A stretch of 64,000 nt of DNA from Protula sp. h YS-2021 (lineage: Eukaryota; Annelida; Polychaeta; Sabellida; Serpulidae). The translations under genes and the position numbers were made by a program. The notes below the pieces were generated by a model, which worked only from the letters and a program-made list of their open reading frames with translations, did not search any database and was not told where the DNA came from. Numbering within the stretch: the stretch's first letter is position 1; the number at the start of each line of letters is the position of its first letter. Below, piece after piece: positions 1 through 12,800 of the stretch. The stretch is from positions 52,647,103 through 52,711,102 of the forward strand of contig OX457031.1 in assembly GCA_949752745.1 (NCBI GenBank), written 5' to 3'.

Positions 1-290
1 TTATGTATTGTTTCCAATCGTCCTGCTGTTGCTCGAAATGGAAATTTTAAGAATTCTTCCGACCCCCCCCCCCCCCAATCCCTCCACTCCCCTCTTCCCG
101 CCTTTTTTTTCTTTATTACTACTCTTTACAACAATGACAAGCAAGAACCTATAATTCATTTCAGTGTCCGGTCATCCTGGCCAAACTTTTTAATGGCTTA
201 ACAGCACATAGAGAGCGGTAAAAGGGCATAAAATTGTTAATAGTGTTCGCCTGTAACTGGGTTTGGTTTGCTTCAAGACATGCCACAACA

Positions 291-616
291 GGCTTTTGCC
301 GAAAAGTTTCTGCGTTTCGGCTGAATTCATTTGGGATAGGATCATATAAAGAAATGATAGAAGAAAAAAACCGGCAAAAATCAACAAAATTCCATTTTGT
401 CAGAAACATATTCACATGGTTGTTAAAGTGACTGAATAATATGTAAAATAGTTTTTAAAAGATCATGCGATGGCTTTATAAATTTGAAAGTGTGCATGTT
501 GAAAGACAATTAGAATTTTGATATTTTTCCCCTATCAATTCTTTATAATCTATCAGAAAAAAATTGCAGTCGAAACAACACCTCCACCGGAAAGACCCGA
601 AAGTGTGATTTGTCTT
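291..616. mobile_element. Degenerate copy of the AAGCCAATTCGCACTTT MITE
   Basis: Shares the GCCGAAAAGTTTCTGCGTTT start region and the CGAAACAACACCTCCACCGG end region with 58947-59286. The left terminus is lost and the right end reads GAAAGTGTGATTTGTCT. Confidence 0.65.
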
Positions 617-1079
617 ACGCATTGCGGCTTCGGAACTCTGAAGTGGTTTATACTGACCTTTAGTTACTTCTATTCATCAAGATTCTTGTGAAATATGCAT
701 AAACATGCTATATACAACAAAATATATCGTAACATTCATATCCTAAACGATAACACTGAAATATGTACTGTGAATAACAAATCAAACATATAAATTACAC
801 GGAATTATTTGACAGCGATTTGTTTATATGAGTGATAATATGGTAAAATTACAATTTGAACGACTTTAACAAATGGCTTTAGAATACGAATGCATATTTA
901 AAACCAGGAGCCATTGTTTTTTTTTTCAATATTACAAGGAGGGTGTTCAGTACTTCATTTTGTTACCATTTTCTAATTATTTCTCAGATGCCAATTTTAT
1001 TCGCTTCCCACGAGAGCTCACTCGAAGATACCGCAAGAAGTCTCGAGAGTGTGATTTGGCTTATTTTGCCGCGTGTTTC

Positions 1080-1265
1080 GAAAAACTAAAAGGACCTCCA
1101 GGAATGCAAAAAACAATGTACCTGTCTACGATAAAACACGATCTACAAAATAAATGCATCTACTCAATTTCACAAGGCAAAAAAATTAGCACATAACCGA
1201 ATTAGGTGGAGAGACTTGTATAGAAACGCACAGAGCTTTGCTATGTAAAGTATCGACGACCGCGT
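1080..1265 (+). mobile_element. LINE 3' end (reverse-transcriptase ORF C-terminus)
   Basis: Encodes LKGPPGMQKTMYLSTIKHDL, the degenerate C-terminal GRPxxTWxxxIxxDL...AQxRxxWR pattern of many LINE ORF2 proteins, then CGACGACC at the 3' end. The frame fails after LIST-like residues; 5'-truncated. A better copy is at 58547-58762. Confidence 0.55.
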
Positions 1266-1674
1266 GTTTCAGTAAGTATAAGTTATACTACTAAAAATTT
1301 CCGGGTCGTTTGTTTTTCTATTCATGTCTTTATATCCTTATCCCAACTGAATGAAGTCGAAACGCAAAACTTATGAGCAAAAGTGTAAAGTGCCAATTGG
1401 CGTATTGGTTGATCAACATCATTTGCTCATCATAATCAGTAATTATCCATGTTCTAACCTTACTGTTTTTAGCATAGATAAATAAGCCAAATCACACTTT
1501 GAGTGTTTCGAGTAAAATGCGCAAGAATTTCGACTGCCAAGAACGGGGCAAAAATACATGTAACTTAGGTTAAATCCGCCTGTGCCTGTAGTGTCGCCAC
1601 CTCCCGAAAACAACAATTATCCCAGAAACGATATTTTTGCCGAGCTTTCCGACAACTGCCACTGGTTCTCTAAT

Positions 1675-2029
1675 GCAAAATACTGAGCTGCTATAAGTAA
1701 ACCGTCAGTATACAATATGAAATCAGGTTTATGCTCACAAGTAATCCTTATAGCTCTTAGCGAAGCGATAGTCTTACAGTTTCCACTTAAAATTTATATT
1801 TCCGGATGATAGAATAAAGTGGCGAGTTACAGCTCAAAAATCCTGCCCGAAAAAATACATCGGCCTTGCATTTTCGTAAATCACAACATTTTACTTCGTA
1901 CATAACAGAAAGCTTGTGTAAAATCCTATATTTGCTACATACAAAAGCATATCACGATCGCGTCTAAAATACGAACGTTATTGCGCAAAAACCATTGAAA
2001 AGTGGCAGACGGTCCTAGGTTACTGGTAG
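1675..2029 (+). repeat. Dispersed 355-bp repeat, copy 1
   Basis: Near-identical to 59287-59649, same strand, from GCAAAATAC(T/A)GAGCTGC to GGTCCTAGGTTACTGGTAG. No coding capacity. Confidence 0.85.
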
Positions 2030-3053
2030 AAAACTAAAGAAGAAATATTGCAAACACATAGAAGAACTGAACTTGAAACCATTTGTTAAAATCTTTAAAA
2101 AGTTTTTAAAATAGCATTGGGGTTGTTAACAACCCGACCGGTATTTGGTGCAAGGGAAATTTTTAACATTTAGGCGAAATTTCTCTATCATTTCTTTCAT
2201 TTTTTATGGGGTTATTTTTATTCGAAACGCAGAATTTTCGCGCATTTTAATGGGAACGCTTAAACTGTGATTTGGCTTATTTTGACATAGTATTTTGACT
2301 TTTTTCGATATTGAGTTGTCATGCTAGTGAAAAACCTGTCACCGCATGTATCTAGCTCCAAGTCAGCTCTTCCTTATTTATACCTTATATATTTCTTTGG
2401 AGCTCCGCATGTGTCAAGTATGACAGAAAAAACTTTTGTTGATTATTTAATGTGAAGAGTTGAAGCAGTCTAAATATGATAAATTCCCGGGAGATTCGAG
2501 AGGTATGGTAACTTGTTACTTTAGCTGTAGCCTCGCAGACTCGCAGTGTGGTACTCTTGACTACGGAAAACAAATGCAACCTTAGCGAATCAGGTCCAAG
2601 GAACGTCATCAATAAATAGGTTTTGTAATGAAAGTGAGGGTTATTCGACAGAATCACGAGACATGTAAAGTTATGTCAAGGATGTAAATATAAACACCTG
2701 TGAAGAAGATATCAGCACCTGGCGGTGTGTTCCTGGTAGTCGTGGAGGCAATGCTGTGGGACTCTTGATGTAGTTTCCTGTCTGGAATCCGTCCGCCTGT
2801 TCGTGATGACACGTCAAATGCATTGAACCAGTAACAACGCGTCTCATATCGCAGTGCGCTATTAGTTTTGAACAGTTCCTGGCCAAGCGGAGTGATCGTT
2901 ACAAGTAAGTGTGCTACGAGCCTGCGTGTCAAGGTACTTTGCGTGTCTGGGACGCTGTGTGCGTTCTTCTCTGGTGAATCAGCATTTCACGGTACTATAC
3001 TACATCCTTGTCACCGTGAAGTTTCGCATCAAAGTACTGTATTTGCTGTATTT
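2030..3053. other. No gene seen
   Basis: Only short ORFs without recognisable motifs. GTGATTTGGCTTATTTTGAC at 2268 is a MITE-end-like word. Confidence 0.6.
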
Positions 3054-3194
3054 AGGCCCCAACCCTTCGGATTGGGGCCTATAGGTTTGGGGTGTCCGTC
3101 CGTCCGTTCGTCTATCCGTCATCGCTCTATACCCCTATGAATTTGGGGGGGGGGCGGTTTGGACCTGCGTGTGTTTCACAAATACTTACTTGTT
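3054..3194 (+). repeat. Hairpin/(GTCC)n repeat family A, copy 1
   Basis: Begins with a perfect hairpin (stem AGGCCCCAA / TTGGGGCCT, loop CCCTTCGGA), then TGTCCGTCCGTCCG, then CCCCTATGAATTTGGGGG and GTGTTTCACAAATACTTAC. Confidence 0.85.
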
Positions 3195-4499
3195 AAATGA
3201 GAGTTGCATTTCCCTTCAGTCAGTGTGTTTAGGGGTCGATTCACAGCAAAGGTGTATCCCAGTGTAGGGTAGATATGTTAGGTCGCCTTGTTTTATGAGA
3301 AAAAAACAAGACAGTTGCTTGGTGGTGCGTTAGGTGTGGTGGAGTCCGGTAAATTGTTTTTTTTTGCATTAAACTAAAGCGGCAAGTGGCCGTATCGCCT
3401 TCTTAAAAAACATTTAGAGGTTACTACCTGTTGATCAAATTTAATTACATGTTGACCTGAGTGTCAGTGTGAACCCCCCTCCCTAGTTATTGTTATTTTT
3501 TAATTTAAGCTAGAGTTATTTCAGTTATTTAAATGAATTGGATGAAGCAATGGGCTGATATACAAGAGGCGTTGCCAAGTAAAATCAATCCGTGAAATCC
3601 GTGGTTTTAAGTAACTGCCGATTGGAACTGCGTCTATCCTCAGTCAATGTGTAAAGCTGTGTTCATGCAGTGCTGGGTTGACTCCATTTAAAAAAATGAA
3701 ACAAAAAAATTCAAAAGTTACTGCCTGTTGATAAAACGTAACTGGATTTTGACCGTAAGGTCAGTCGTAAACCCCCCTCCCCTCGTTCTCGTTTTTTTTT
3801 TCGGGGGGGCGTGAGCTAGTGATTTCAGTGAACAGATAGTAAAATATACGCTGAAGTGAGGCGGCATTATTATTTTTTCTTTGGTTTCTGTGAAGTGTGG
3901 AAGTGAAGTGAAACGGAAACAGTAGCAGGTTGTTTTACGGTAAAGTGTACGTGTGCGAGTACTTTCATGATAACGGTGCCACCGAAATAAATGTGTGTTT
4001 TTTCTTACTTTACCATTGTTAGGATTTAAAAGTGAGATCAATACGAGAGTTTAAATCATTATTTATCATAATTAATAACCAGGTGCATTGAAAAGGTTTA
4101 AAGTGGAGGAAAATACGTGCTCCACAAAAAACCATAACCCCTTTGTTTAAATATTTGGTCACTTGGCTTTGGCCACGTAGCATTTAAAGGCCAGAATGTA
4201 AACAAACATTGACATTGCTGAAGCTAACTTTTCTGCACTTTTATGAACAAATAAATGATATACAACTCACTAAAAATTGTGCCTGTTTTACAAAAGGGTG
4301 TATGGACATGAACTTTCTGTAACTGTTTGAATAGTAGGGACTGGTATGCATGATTCGTGCCTCAGTGCATATGAAGTTGACCCCTGTTAGTGGAACAATG
4401 AAATGCTTCGTAGCTCTGACAGAGAGATATACGACTATTTGCTACCTCCCAAAAGAATTAATTTCAAGCCCTGCTTAAGATATAAAAAAGCTCTCCCTA
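3195..4499. other. No gene seen
   Basis: AT-rich intergenic sequence; GTTACTACCTGTTGAT / GTTACTGCCTGTTGAT stretches at 3420 and 3717 form an imperfect 300-bp direct repeat. Confidence 0.55.
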
Positions 4500-5515
4500 T
4501 GTTGGCATGTTCTGTTTATGGTCTCCTAAAGTCCTATTTTAGGGTTATATATATATGAGTGAATGTATATGATGGTTTTCTTCCGGGAAGAAAGGTATTT
4601 CTTCCCTTCACTGGAAAAAATAGGGAAGAAACTGGGAAGAAACGGGAAGAAATACCTTTCTTCCCGGAAGAAAAGGAAGAAAGTGGGAAGAAAATTTGAA
4701 GAAACCTACTTTGTAAAGAAAACATCAATGCGACGTACTATCTATTTATTGATTTTACAGAACCAATATTTACTGTGTTCTATTGTACTATCATACAAAA
4801 TAACAAAAAAAAAAAAAACAAACGAAAAAAAAATACATGGTAACACCAAAACACAATGAAGAAATAATGACCTTATACCATATGCTTTGCAAATGTGCTT
4901 CCGCAAGACCCTTTTCTTATCACCCCCGTTTAATCTTAATACTTAACCCCCCATTTAAGGTAAACACAGCCTTTGTCTTTTGTTTTCACTGGCACATTAA
5001 GAGCAAACAAAATGAAACACTAATTCTCATACACAAAGTCAAAGCTTAAACACTTGACCAAAAGTACTCAGGCTATATTGCAGCCTGCCCAGCTTTCCAA
5101 CACACATTGAAACACGACCGTTTATCTAATCCCTATTGATCCAATTTATCACACAGACGTTTGATGTGTGAATTCGCACCTATTTAAGAATTACTCTGAG
5201 TGCAGTTCAAGAAAATTATTTGAAACAAATTCCAAATATTACACCTTTTAAGGTTACTTCCATTTCTTCCCTGAAATTGGAGGGAAGAAAGTATTTCTTC
5301 CCTATGGGAAAAAACACGGCAAAAAACCATGGTTTTTTCCCTCCATGGAAGAAACATGCCAACCCTGCATTTCGTCTCCACATTTACCCTTTTTTCATGT
5401 ATGGTCTCGCTAAATGTTTACTTCAGTGTCTTTTAAGATATACGAAAGGTCTATCCATGTTGGCATATTCTGAGTATGGTCTCCCAAAGTCGTATTTTAG
5501 GGTTATATACGAGCA
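4500..5515 (+). repeat. GGGAAGAAA-rich segment flanked by a 50-bp direct repeat
   Basis: TGTTGGCAT...GGTCTCC(T/C)(A/A)AAGTC...ATTTTAGGGTTATATA occurs at about 4500-4552 and 5457-5512. Inside are the 4580 hairpin and a related GGGAAGAAA / CCATGG palindromic patch at 5256-5358. Confidence 0.6.
4580..4670. repeat. Perfect 27-bp inverted repeat (hairpin)
   Basis: Arms 4580-4606 and 4644-4670 are exact complements (CTTCCGGGAAGAAAGG... / ...CCTTTCTTCCCGGAAG) around a 37-bp loop made of more GGGAAGAAA words. Confidence 0.9.
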
Positions 5516-6149
5516 AAAATAACCGATGAACATTTGGTCCCCCTGTTTACTTACTTTTATATTAGGTCTCTCTTAGTGGTATCTTTGTATCTTTTCAACG
5601 GAAATTTTTGTCATATTCACTTTGTTTTATCACAATGGGTTCTTGAGGTCTGTTGGAAGCTTCATATCGATCTTTACTGGATTGATCTCGTTCAGCCAAG
5701 AAACGGAATACTGAAATTTGCCTTTCAGGTTAACGAGGCGGTGAACTTTACCTTGTTTCTGCTCTTTCCATGCCATTCCCCTCTCTACACAAACTTAAAG
5801 ATATGACGTTGTCGTTTTATTGGAAATAAACCATGTCAATGTCGCTGAGAAGAATCACTTTTTCATTCTTTTGCCTTTGCTTTGGGTGCTGTGACCTCTC
5901 AGTTTGGGGCTTTCACGATGTTAACATTGTCAATAAACACATCAGCACATTTTTACCCAATTTGCATTGGAAACAAACGTTTTGAGTCTTATATACTGCG
6001 ACCGGGGTTCAAACGAGAGACTCCAAACTGCCCAGAACGACAAAATAACAACATCTGTAAACTCTCTGTTGAATGTTGACAAAAAAAAGATCGCACACAA
6101 AATGTACCAATATTACGGAGTCTTCCTGGCCTTACGAGTCGAGTATTAA

Positions 6150-6660
6150 TTAACACTTGACAAGCCTTTGGCTTGCAAGTGTTATATGAATTTCTGCGAG
6201 CAAAATTCGTCCTTTTTTTTCTTCTTTACACTTTTTCCGATTTTTTGTGTCTTCTTCTTCTCTGAGACTATGGGCCCTATGACCATGAAACTTGGAACTT
6301 ACGAAGAGCTTCATCTGAACATGTGCATGTCACTTTTTATTTTCGTCTTTGATTTCGTTTTCCTTGTTAAAACGCCATGTGAAAAGATTGTATTTTTTGC
6401 AAGCATATGCGTAGCATTTAACGACAGCACAAATTACACATTACAGAAATTGCTTAGTGAGCTTTGTGTGAGCTCTCACTGCGTAAATAGATAGCAAGGA
6501 GTATGCCTGCCTGATCAGTCAATAAAACTTAAAGTCAACAACAACCAAACACTACTCGGCTTAAAAGACGTATTCAAGCTATGTTGTTTGCAATATGTTA
6601 TTCAAGAAATAACCCATTAAAGGAAGTATTTTTGCGTTTTAATTTTTGTCAAGTGTTTAA
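6150..6660. mobile_element. MITE-like element with TTAACACTTGACAA ends
   Basis: TTAACACTTGACAA at 6150-6163 and TTGTCAAGTGTTTAA at 6646-6660 are inverted. The right end plus CATTTCGCTAGCG recurs inverted near 25,698-25,730. Confidence 0.45.
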
Positions 6661-8354
6661 CATTTCGCTAGCGGAATGAGCTTCTAGTTGATATTGATTG
6701 TTACGGTGCAGTTGTGACACTGATTTCATACTACACCAGCAGTCTCGAACAAAATTTTGTGCTAGGTAGCACAACAAATTTACTCCTCTCAAAAACCACT
6801 AAAACCGGAAGTTTCAAACCGAAATTGCAACCACCCTCCCCATCTCAATGAGTTCTTTCATATCATATATAAAACTTGTAAATCCAGAGCCTGGTTCCTG
6901 AGATATCCCCTGTACTTAAAACAAGCAAATTTTTAAATGTAAAATCTATCAAAAACATTTCAAACAAACTCGAAACCAATCTCACGGTGCTCCTCACGAC
7001 AAGATCCCTCTAGATCCAAAGCTGCTCGTCGTGATCCTATCGCGCTTTGTAATAAATCCATCACATCACTAGTTTCGCACAAAGTTAGCTCGTGCCAAAA
7101 GCTCATTCTCTACTTAATACATAAGAAAGGGAAGAGACTGCTCGGTATTCTGACAACGCACACATATTTAAGATATTAGAATTAAACACAGTGGAGCGTA
7201 AACTACATGAAACACACACTCTATCATCTTTCAACCACTATACCACATCAACCAGTAATACAATAACACAAGTGGGCTCCAAGTGTCATTCTGGCGAACA
7301 TCAAGTTACTTAAACAGACACATAAGTTATCGAAAGAACATATGGATTGAGTTACCCTATTGTTACAGAACTGACACAATATTACCTTAACGGGGTGAGA
7401 GAGACGTTAAACTACTCAGTCTATCAAGTAATCATGACGCTGATATATATTTCTCATCGATTTTCTGTTGTCCTTCACTATCAAATGAGTGATTTTTAAC
7501 ATTTTTTTAATTATTATTTTTAGAAGATGAGTACCCATCCTAAAGTACGCTACATCATGTATATAAATGAAAAAAACAATTTTCAGGCCACCTTATCCTT
7601 TTGCCAGTCTTTTGGCCTTGAGATCCAAACTTATTTCTGTGGCGATACGAAAGGAATTTTGTTTTTCTGCGAAGTAGATTTTCTGAAAGCTTTAGGATGG
7701 GTAAACAAGAGATTTTATGTGCGGTATCACTCATTTTGAAAGGTAGCCATATAATTAAGGAGACTAAGACTTGGTTTTTAAAACCTAAAATTTCTTGCAC
7801 TAACACGAACGAATGCTATCGTGTTCCTTAACATGTATGTGTTATTTTATTTAAAATGTTTTCTGTTGCAAGATCTCGTCAGTTAAGACTCAGCTAAGTC
7901 TGTAAGACTGTACTAAAGTTCCATTGTTAAAAATCAGTTGTAGAAAGTTGTTTACGGAGCTTCTAAAATAGATTTTTGTAATTTGCAGAAAAAAACTAAG
8001 TGAAAGAAGACATGATTGAAGATACCTTGGACTTCTTTGTGTATCAAAATCAGCTTGTTGTATGTTGTGATGACTGTTACTTTTGTAACAAAATAATATG
8101 GCTATTGGTTGAAACAAGAAATATGTTTTCGTAGCCATCGTTAGGACGTACGCAAAAAATTTGCCAATTTTCTAAACCTTTCCCAGGTACGCCAAAAGTT
8201 AAGTTAATATGGGGTTGAACATTAGCTCACGCACTTGCCTAGACACACCCCACCCTCTTTAAATACATCTGAAATGTATGATCCCTTAGGGATATAATAA
8301 AAGTAATGTCATTACACGTATCTGGGTTGAAGTATTACTATTTTATCGTTCCAG
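6661..8354. other. No confident gene; upstream region of the SET gene
   Basis: A 70-codon frame at 7527-7739 follows an acceptor-like TATTTTTAG but matches nothing I know. No promoter motif could be assigned. Confidence 0.45.
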
Positions 8355-8366
8355 AAGTTGGACGAA

Positions 8367-9771
8367 ATGGCGTTTCGGACTCGGGCTCAGTGTATGGTGC
8401 GTTATTTATTATTATTTAAGAAGTACCTGTGCTTTTATCTTCACATTGACAACTTTATACTGGGTTTTGAGGCGTATAAATGAAGCTGGGTGTGACAGCT
8501 GCCAATCAGAGGTCTCCTTTTATTCTTCGTACATAACAAATATGTATATACTTTCATAAGGCACTAGAACGTGCCACTTTGAGAGAGTTTGCTAATTTAT
8601 AAGTGTTGGTGACACCTAAAATTTTGGTAGACCTAAATTATGTTAACTTCGATGAGGAGGTGAGATAAGATTTAAAAAATCTTAAAATATTAAATTAGAC
8701 AAATTGATCGTGTATTTTTCTGCATAATTTTCAGCTTCTTGCTGCCAGAGAAAAGTCTGCTGGAAATGTGCAGGTAAGCTGAATACTGCTATTTAGAAAT
8801 TGATCGTCGTTTACAGCTGCGTATAGGCGGGTATATTTACTTAACTTTTGATTGGTTTTATTAATTTAACTGGTTCATTATAGGGATTAACAGTAAGACA
8901 AACATCTAGTTCAATATTTCATGAAAGAGGTTACTCTTTTGAACAGCTTTCAAGTTTTGAAAGGGCAATTTGCATCTTATTTTTATTTTACTCTACCTAT
9001 TTCTACCCTTTCAAGAGAACTCCGATGGAAGAAGCACAATTCTACTGCAAGCTCGGGATAGACAGAGACGGCTTTCAAATTAAATTCATAAACTCGAAAA
9101 TAGGTAAGTCTGATACAATTTCAACATTGGTAAATGCTAAAATGACTAACATGAAGGTTATGGTTCTACGGTTAGTCGAGCTGTCTTATTTGATTTTGAC
9201 TTAAATGAAAAGCCCCTGCACATTATCAAGCGTCATTCAGTGGAATGATACTAAATTTTTATAAAGGAAGAAAATAGAAAGAAAAGTTGGATTTTGTGAA
9301 GTAAAATAAACGTTTTAAAGGGCATGGGAATTGTCAATGAGAGTAAATTGAGAAACTAGTTACAGTAAACGTGTTGCTTTGTACGATAACAAAATGTAAG
9401 ACATTCTAAATTGCGATGTATTTATGTCAGGAAAAGGTGTTTTTGCAACGAAGAAATTCCTTAAGGGGGATTTTCTTTTGCAATACCGTGGCGAGTACCT
9501 CAATAGTCGCCAATATCGCGACAGAGAACGCCAATACACAATAGACGGACAGTCTGGGTCCTATATATTTGAATTTCATCATGGCGGAGAGAAACGATAG
9601 TTCGTATTCATATACCTCTAATTAAGTTATTTAGTTAGGTTAGCTCTGATGACGAGCAGTACCAATGTGGTTTTTTGTCCACTACCGACATATATTAGCA
9701 TAAGTAGCATAATTGCAATGATATGCTTTGAACCAAAGACGCTTTTCATCTAGCAAGTAAGCAGAATCCTC

Positions 9772-9815
<44 letters not shown>

Positions 9816-12800
9816 TGTGAAATGCCAATGACTACGTGCCTTTAATTGAAGTTTTATGCAGTGTGTGCGCGAGAGGGACTGTTGAAATAAACTTGAAATA
9901 AATCAGTTATATGATTTGCACGAAATACTGCAGTGTTAGATGAAAAACAAAAACAGGTGCGGGGGGAGGTCAGAATTTCACAGGGGGTCCAAATTTCATA
10001 ATGCCATTCGCACCGGGATGTCCGCGGGATGGATATGCCTCGGAACCCATGACAGCTCTAGTAAATAGAATGGATTACTAAGATGTACTCACCCGACAGA
10101 GTAACAAAACGTCCTGACGGAATACAGAATGTGACTGACTGACTGTGTGTGTTGCTTTTATGTACTGTTGCTTCAAGTTGCAACCTTGAATGGTTTTATG
10201 TCCCTCAATTTTGTCCATTTTCTTGTTTGCTAACTAAGAAGTACTTGTTGACTTTTACTGACATGTTTGTGTTCTTTTTGTGTGGATCTTATTTGACAAA
10301 TTTGACGCTTACTTTGAAAAAAAAATATTACTACGGCGAGCTATTTATGAGTAGGAAAAACCTAGCCTCATCGTTTTACTTTTTCGTTTGTGCGAAAGTA
10401 CATATTCTCGTTGTTAAGTTTTAATGAATGCACCAACCGCTTATGTCGCTGGTTATTTATTTTAAGATTATTTTAAAATTTATACCGAAAGATATACGAT
10501 TGCATGCAAAATCCTTGCTGTAATGAAACTGGAGAAGACACACTTTTTTCAAGTAATAAGGTCAAATATTAAAGATATAACTTTTTCAGCACCACAATAT
10601 GTGCAAACGTGTTTTTAAACGATGACTTTTGCTTTTATTTCAGCATTGATGGGACGAACAACCAGTGTCCAGCACACTACTTGAATGATAGATGCGCCTC
10701 TAAGGCAAATGCAGCGGTCAAAAAGGTAGTCGTAAGAGACAAGCCCTATGTAGCGTTTTTTGCGTCGAAAGACATAAATGTGGGAGATGAAATTCGGTAT
10801 GACTATGGCGTCCAAGGTCTTGAATGGCGCAAAAAGGCCAAGGCTCGCGGTGTTGAGGAAACGAATAATGACGAGGACTGGCACTCTGACAATAGCACGA
10901 GCAGTGGCGATGACTGGCACTCTGACAATAACGCGAGCAGTGGCGATGACTGGCACTCTGACAATAACGCGAGCAGTGGCGATGACTGGCACTCTGACAA
11001 TAACGCGAGCAGTAGCGATGACTGGCACTCTGACAATAACGCGAGCAGTGACGAAAAATCGCGCTTCGACACTGCCACGACTACCAACGAGGAGGCGCAC
11101 TTGGACACAGCCATGTCTACTATGGAGAGGGCGCACGTTCAAACGGCCACATCCCCTGCCGACGACATTCACGTTGACCCGGCCCCATCTCCAGTCGAGG
11201 ACGTGCACAGTGGCACGGCCACGTCCACTGTGGATGTCAATGAGGTCAATCACGTCGACACGGCCATACGTCCTGCCAAGGAGGCGCACGTGGACATGGC
11301 CTCACCCTCTGTCGAGGACGCGCACGTGGACATGACCTCACCCCCTGTAGAGAACATGCAGGTTCACACAGCCACACCCCCTGTCGAGGAGTCGATCACC
11401 GACATGGCCGTACCATCTGTCGAGGACGCGCACGTGGACATGACCTCACCCCCTGTAGAGAACATGCAGGTTCACACAGCCACACCCCCTGTCGAGGAGT
11501 CGATCACCGACATGGCCGTACCATCTGTCGAGGACGCGCACGTGGACATGACCTCACCCCCTGTAGAGAACATGCAGGTTCACACAGCCACACCCCCTGT
11601 TGAGGAGTCGATCACCGACATCGCCGTACCATCTGTCGAGGACGCGCACGTGGACATGACCTCACCCCCTGTAGAGAACATGCAGGTTCACACAGCCACA
11701 CCCCCTGTCGAGGAGTCGATCACCGGCATGGCCGTACCATCTGTCGAGGACGCGCACGTGGACATGACCTCACCCCCTGTAGAGAACATGCAGGTTTACA
11801 CAGCCACACCCCCTGTTGAGGAGTCGATCACCGACATGGCCGTACCATCTGTCGAGGACGCGCACGTGGACATGACCTCACCCCCTGTAGAGAACATGCA
11901 GGTTCACACAGCCACACCACCTGTTGAGGAGTCGATCACCGACATGGCCGTACCATCTGTCGAGGACGCGCACGTGGACATGACCTCACCCCCTGTAGAG
12001 AACATGCAGGTTCACACAGCCACACCCCCTGTCGAGGAGTCGATCACCGACATGGCCGTACCATCTGTCGAGGACGCGCACGTGGACATGACCTCACCCC
12101 CTGTAGAGAACATGCAGGTTCACACAGCCACACCCCCTGTTGAGGAGTCGATCACCGACATGGCCGTACCATCTGTCGAGGACGCGCACGTCGACATGAC
12201 CTCACCCCCTGTAGAGAACATGCAGGTTCACACAGCCACACCCCCTGTCGAGGAGTCGATCACCGACATGGCCATACCATCTGTCGAGGACGCGCACGTG
12301 GACATGACCTCACCCCCTGTAGAGAACATGCAGGTTCACACAGCCACACCCCCTGTTGAGGAGTCGATCACCGACATGTCCGTACCATCTGTCGAGGACG
12401 CGCACGTCGACATGACCTCACCCCCTGTAGAGAACATGCAGGTTCACACAGCCACACCCCCTGTCGAGGAGTCGATCACCGACATGGCCGTACCATCTGT
12501 CGAGGACGCGCACGTGGACATGACCTCACCCCCTGTAGAGAACATGCAGGTTCACACAGCCACACCGCCTGTCGAGGAGTCGATCACCGACATGGCCGTA
12601 CCATCTGTCGAGGACGCGCACGTGGACATGACCTCACCCCCTGTAGAAAACATGCAGGTTCACACAGCCACACCCCCTGTCGAGGGGTCGATCACCGACA
12701 TGGCCGTACCATCTGTCGAGGACGCGCACGTGGACATGACCTCACCCCCTGTAGAGAACATGCAGATTCAGACAGTCACACCCCCTGTCGAGGAGTCGAT

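Noticed and set aside
9772..9813. Evenly spaced repeats considered as a CRISPR-like array, together with 11304-12905
   Set aside because: No spacers; the first is a trinucleotide microsatellite and the second a coding minisatellite, in a eukaryotic context.
10149..10424. 91-codon frame in the intron after the SET exon
   Set aside because: Lies inside a predicted intron, hydrophobic, without motif or splice support.
10615..11289. Long open frame on the minus strand opposite the SET/minisatellite exon
   Set aside because: It is created by the repeated codons of the plus-strand exon; the protein is Arg/Val-rich low complexity with no motif, and it crosses the real splice acceptor at 10643.
10778..11335. 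Second plus-strand open frame over the 36-bp repeats
   Set aside because: Shadow of the repeat in another frame (TGTLTITRA repeats); no splice or motif support.
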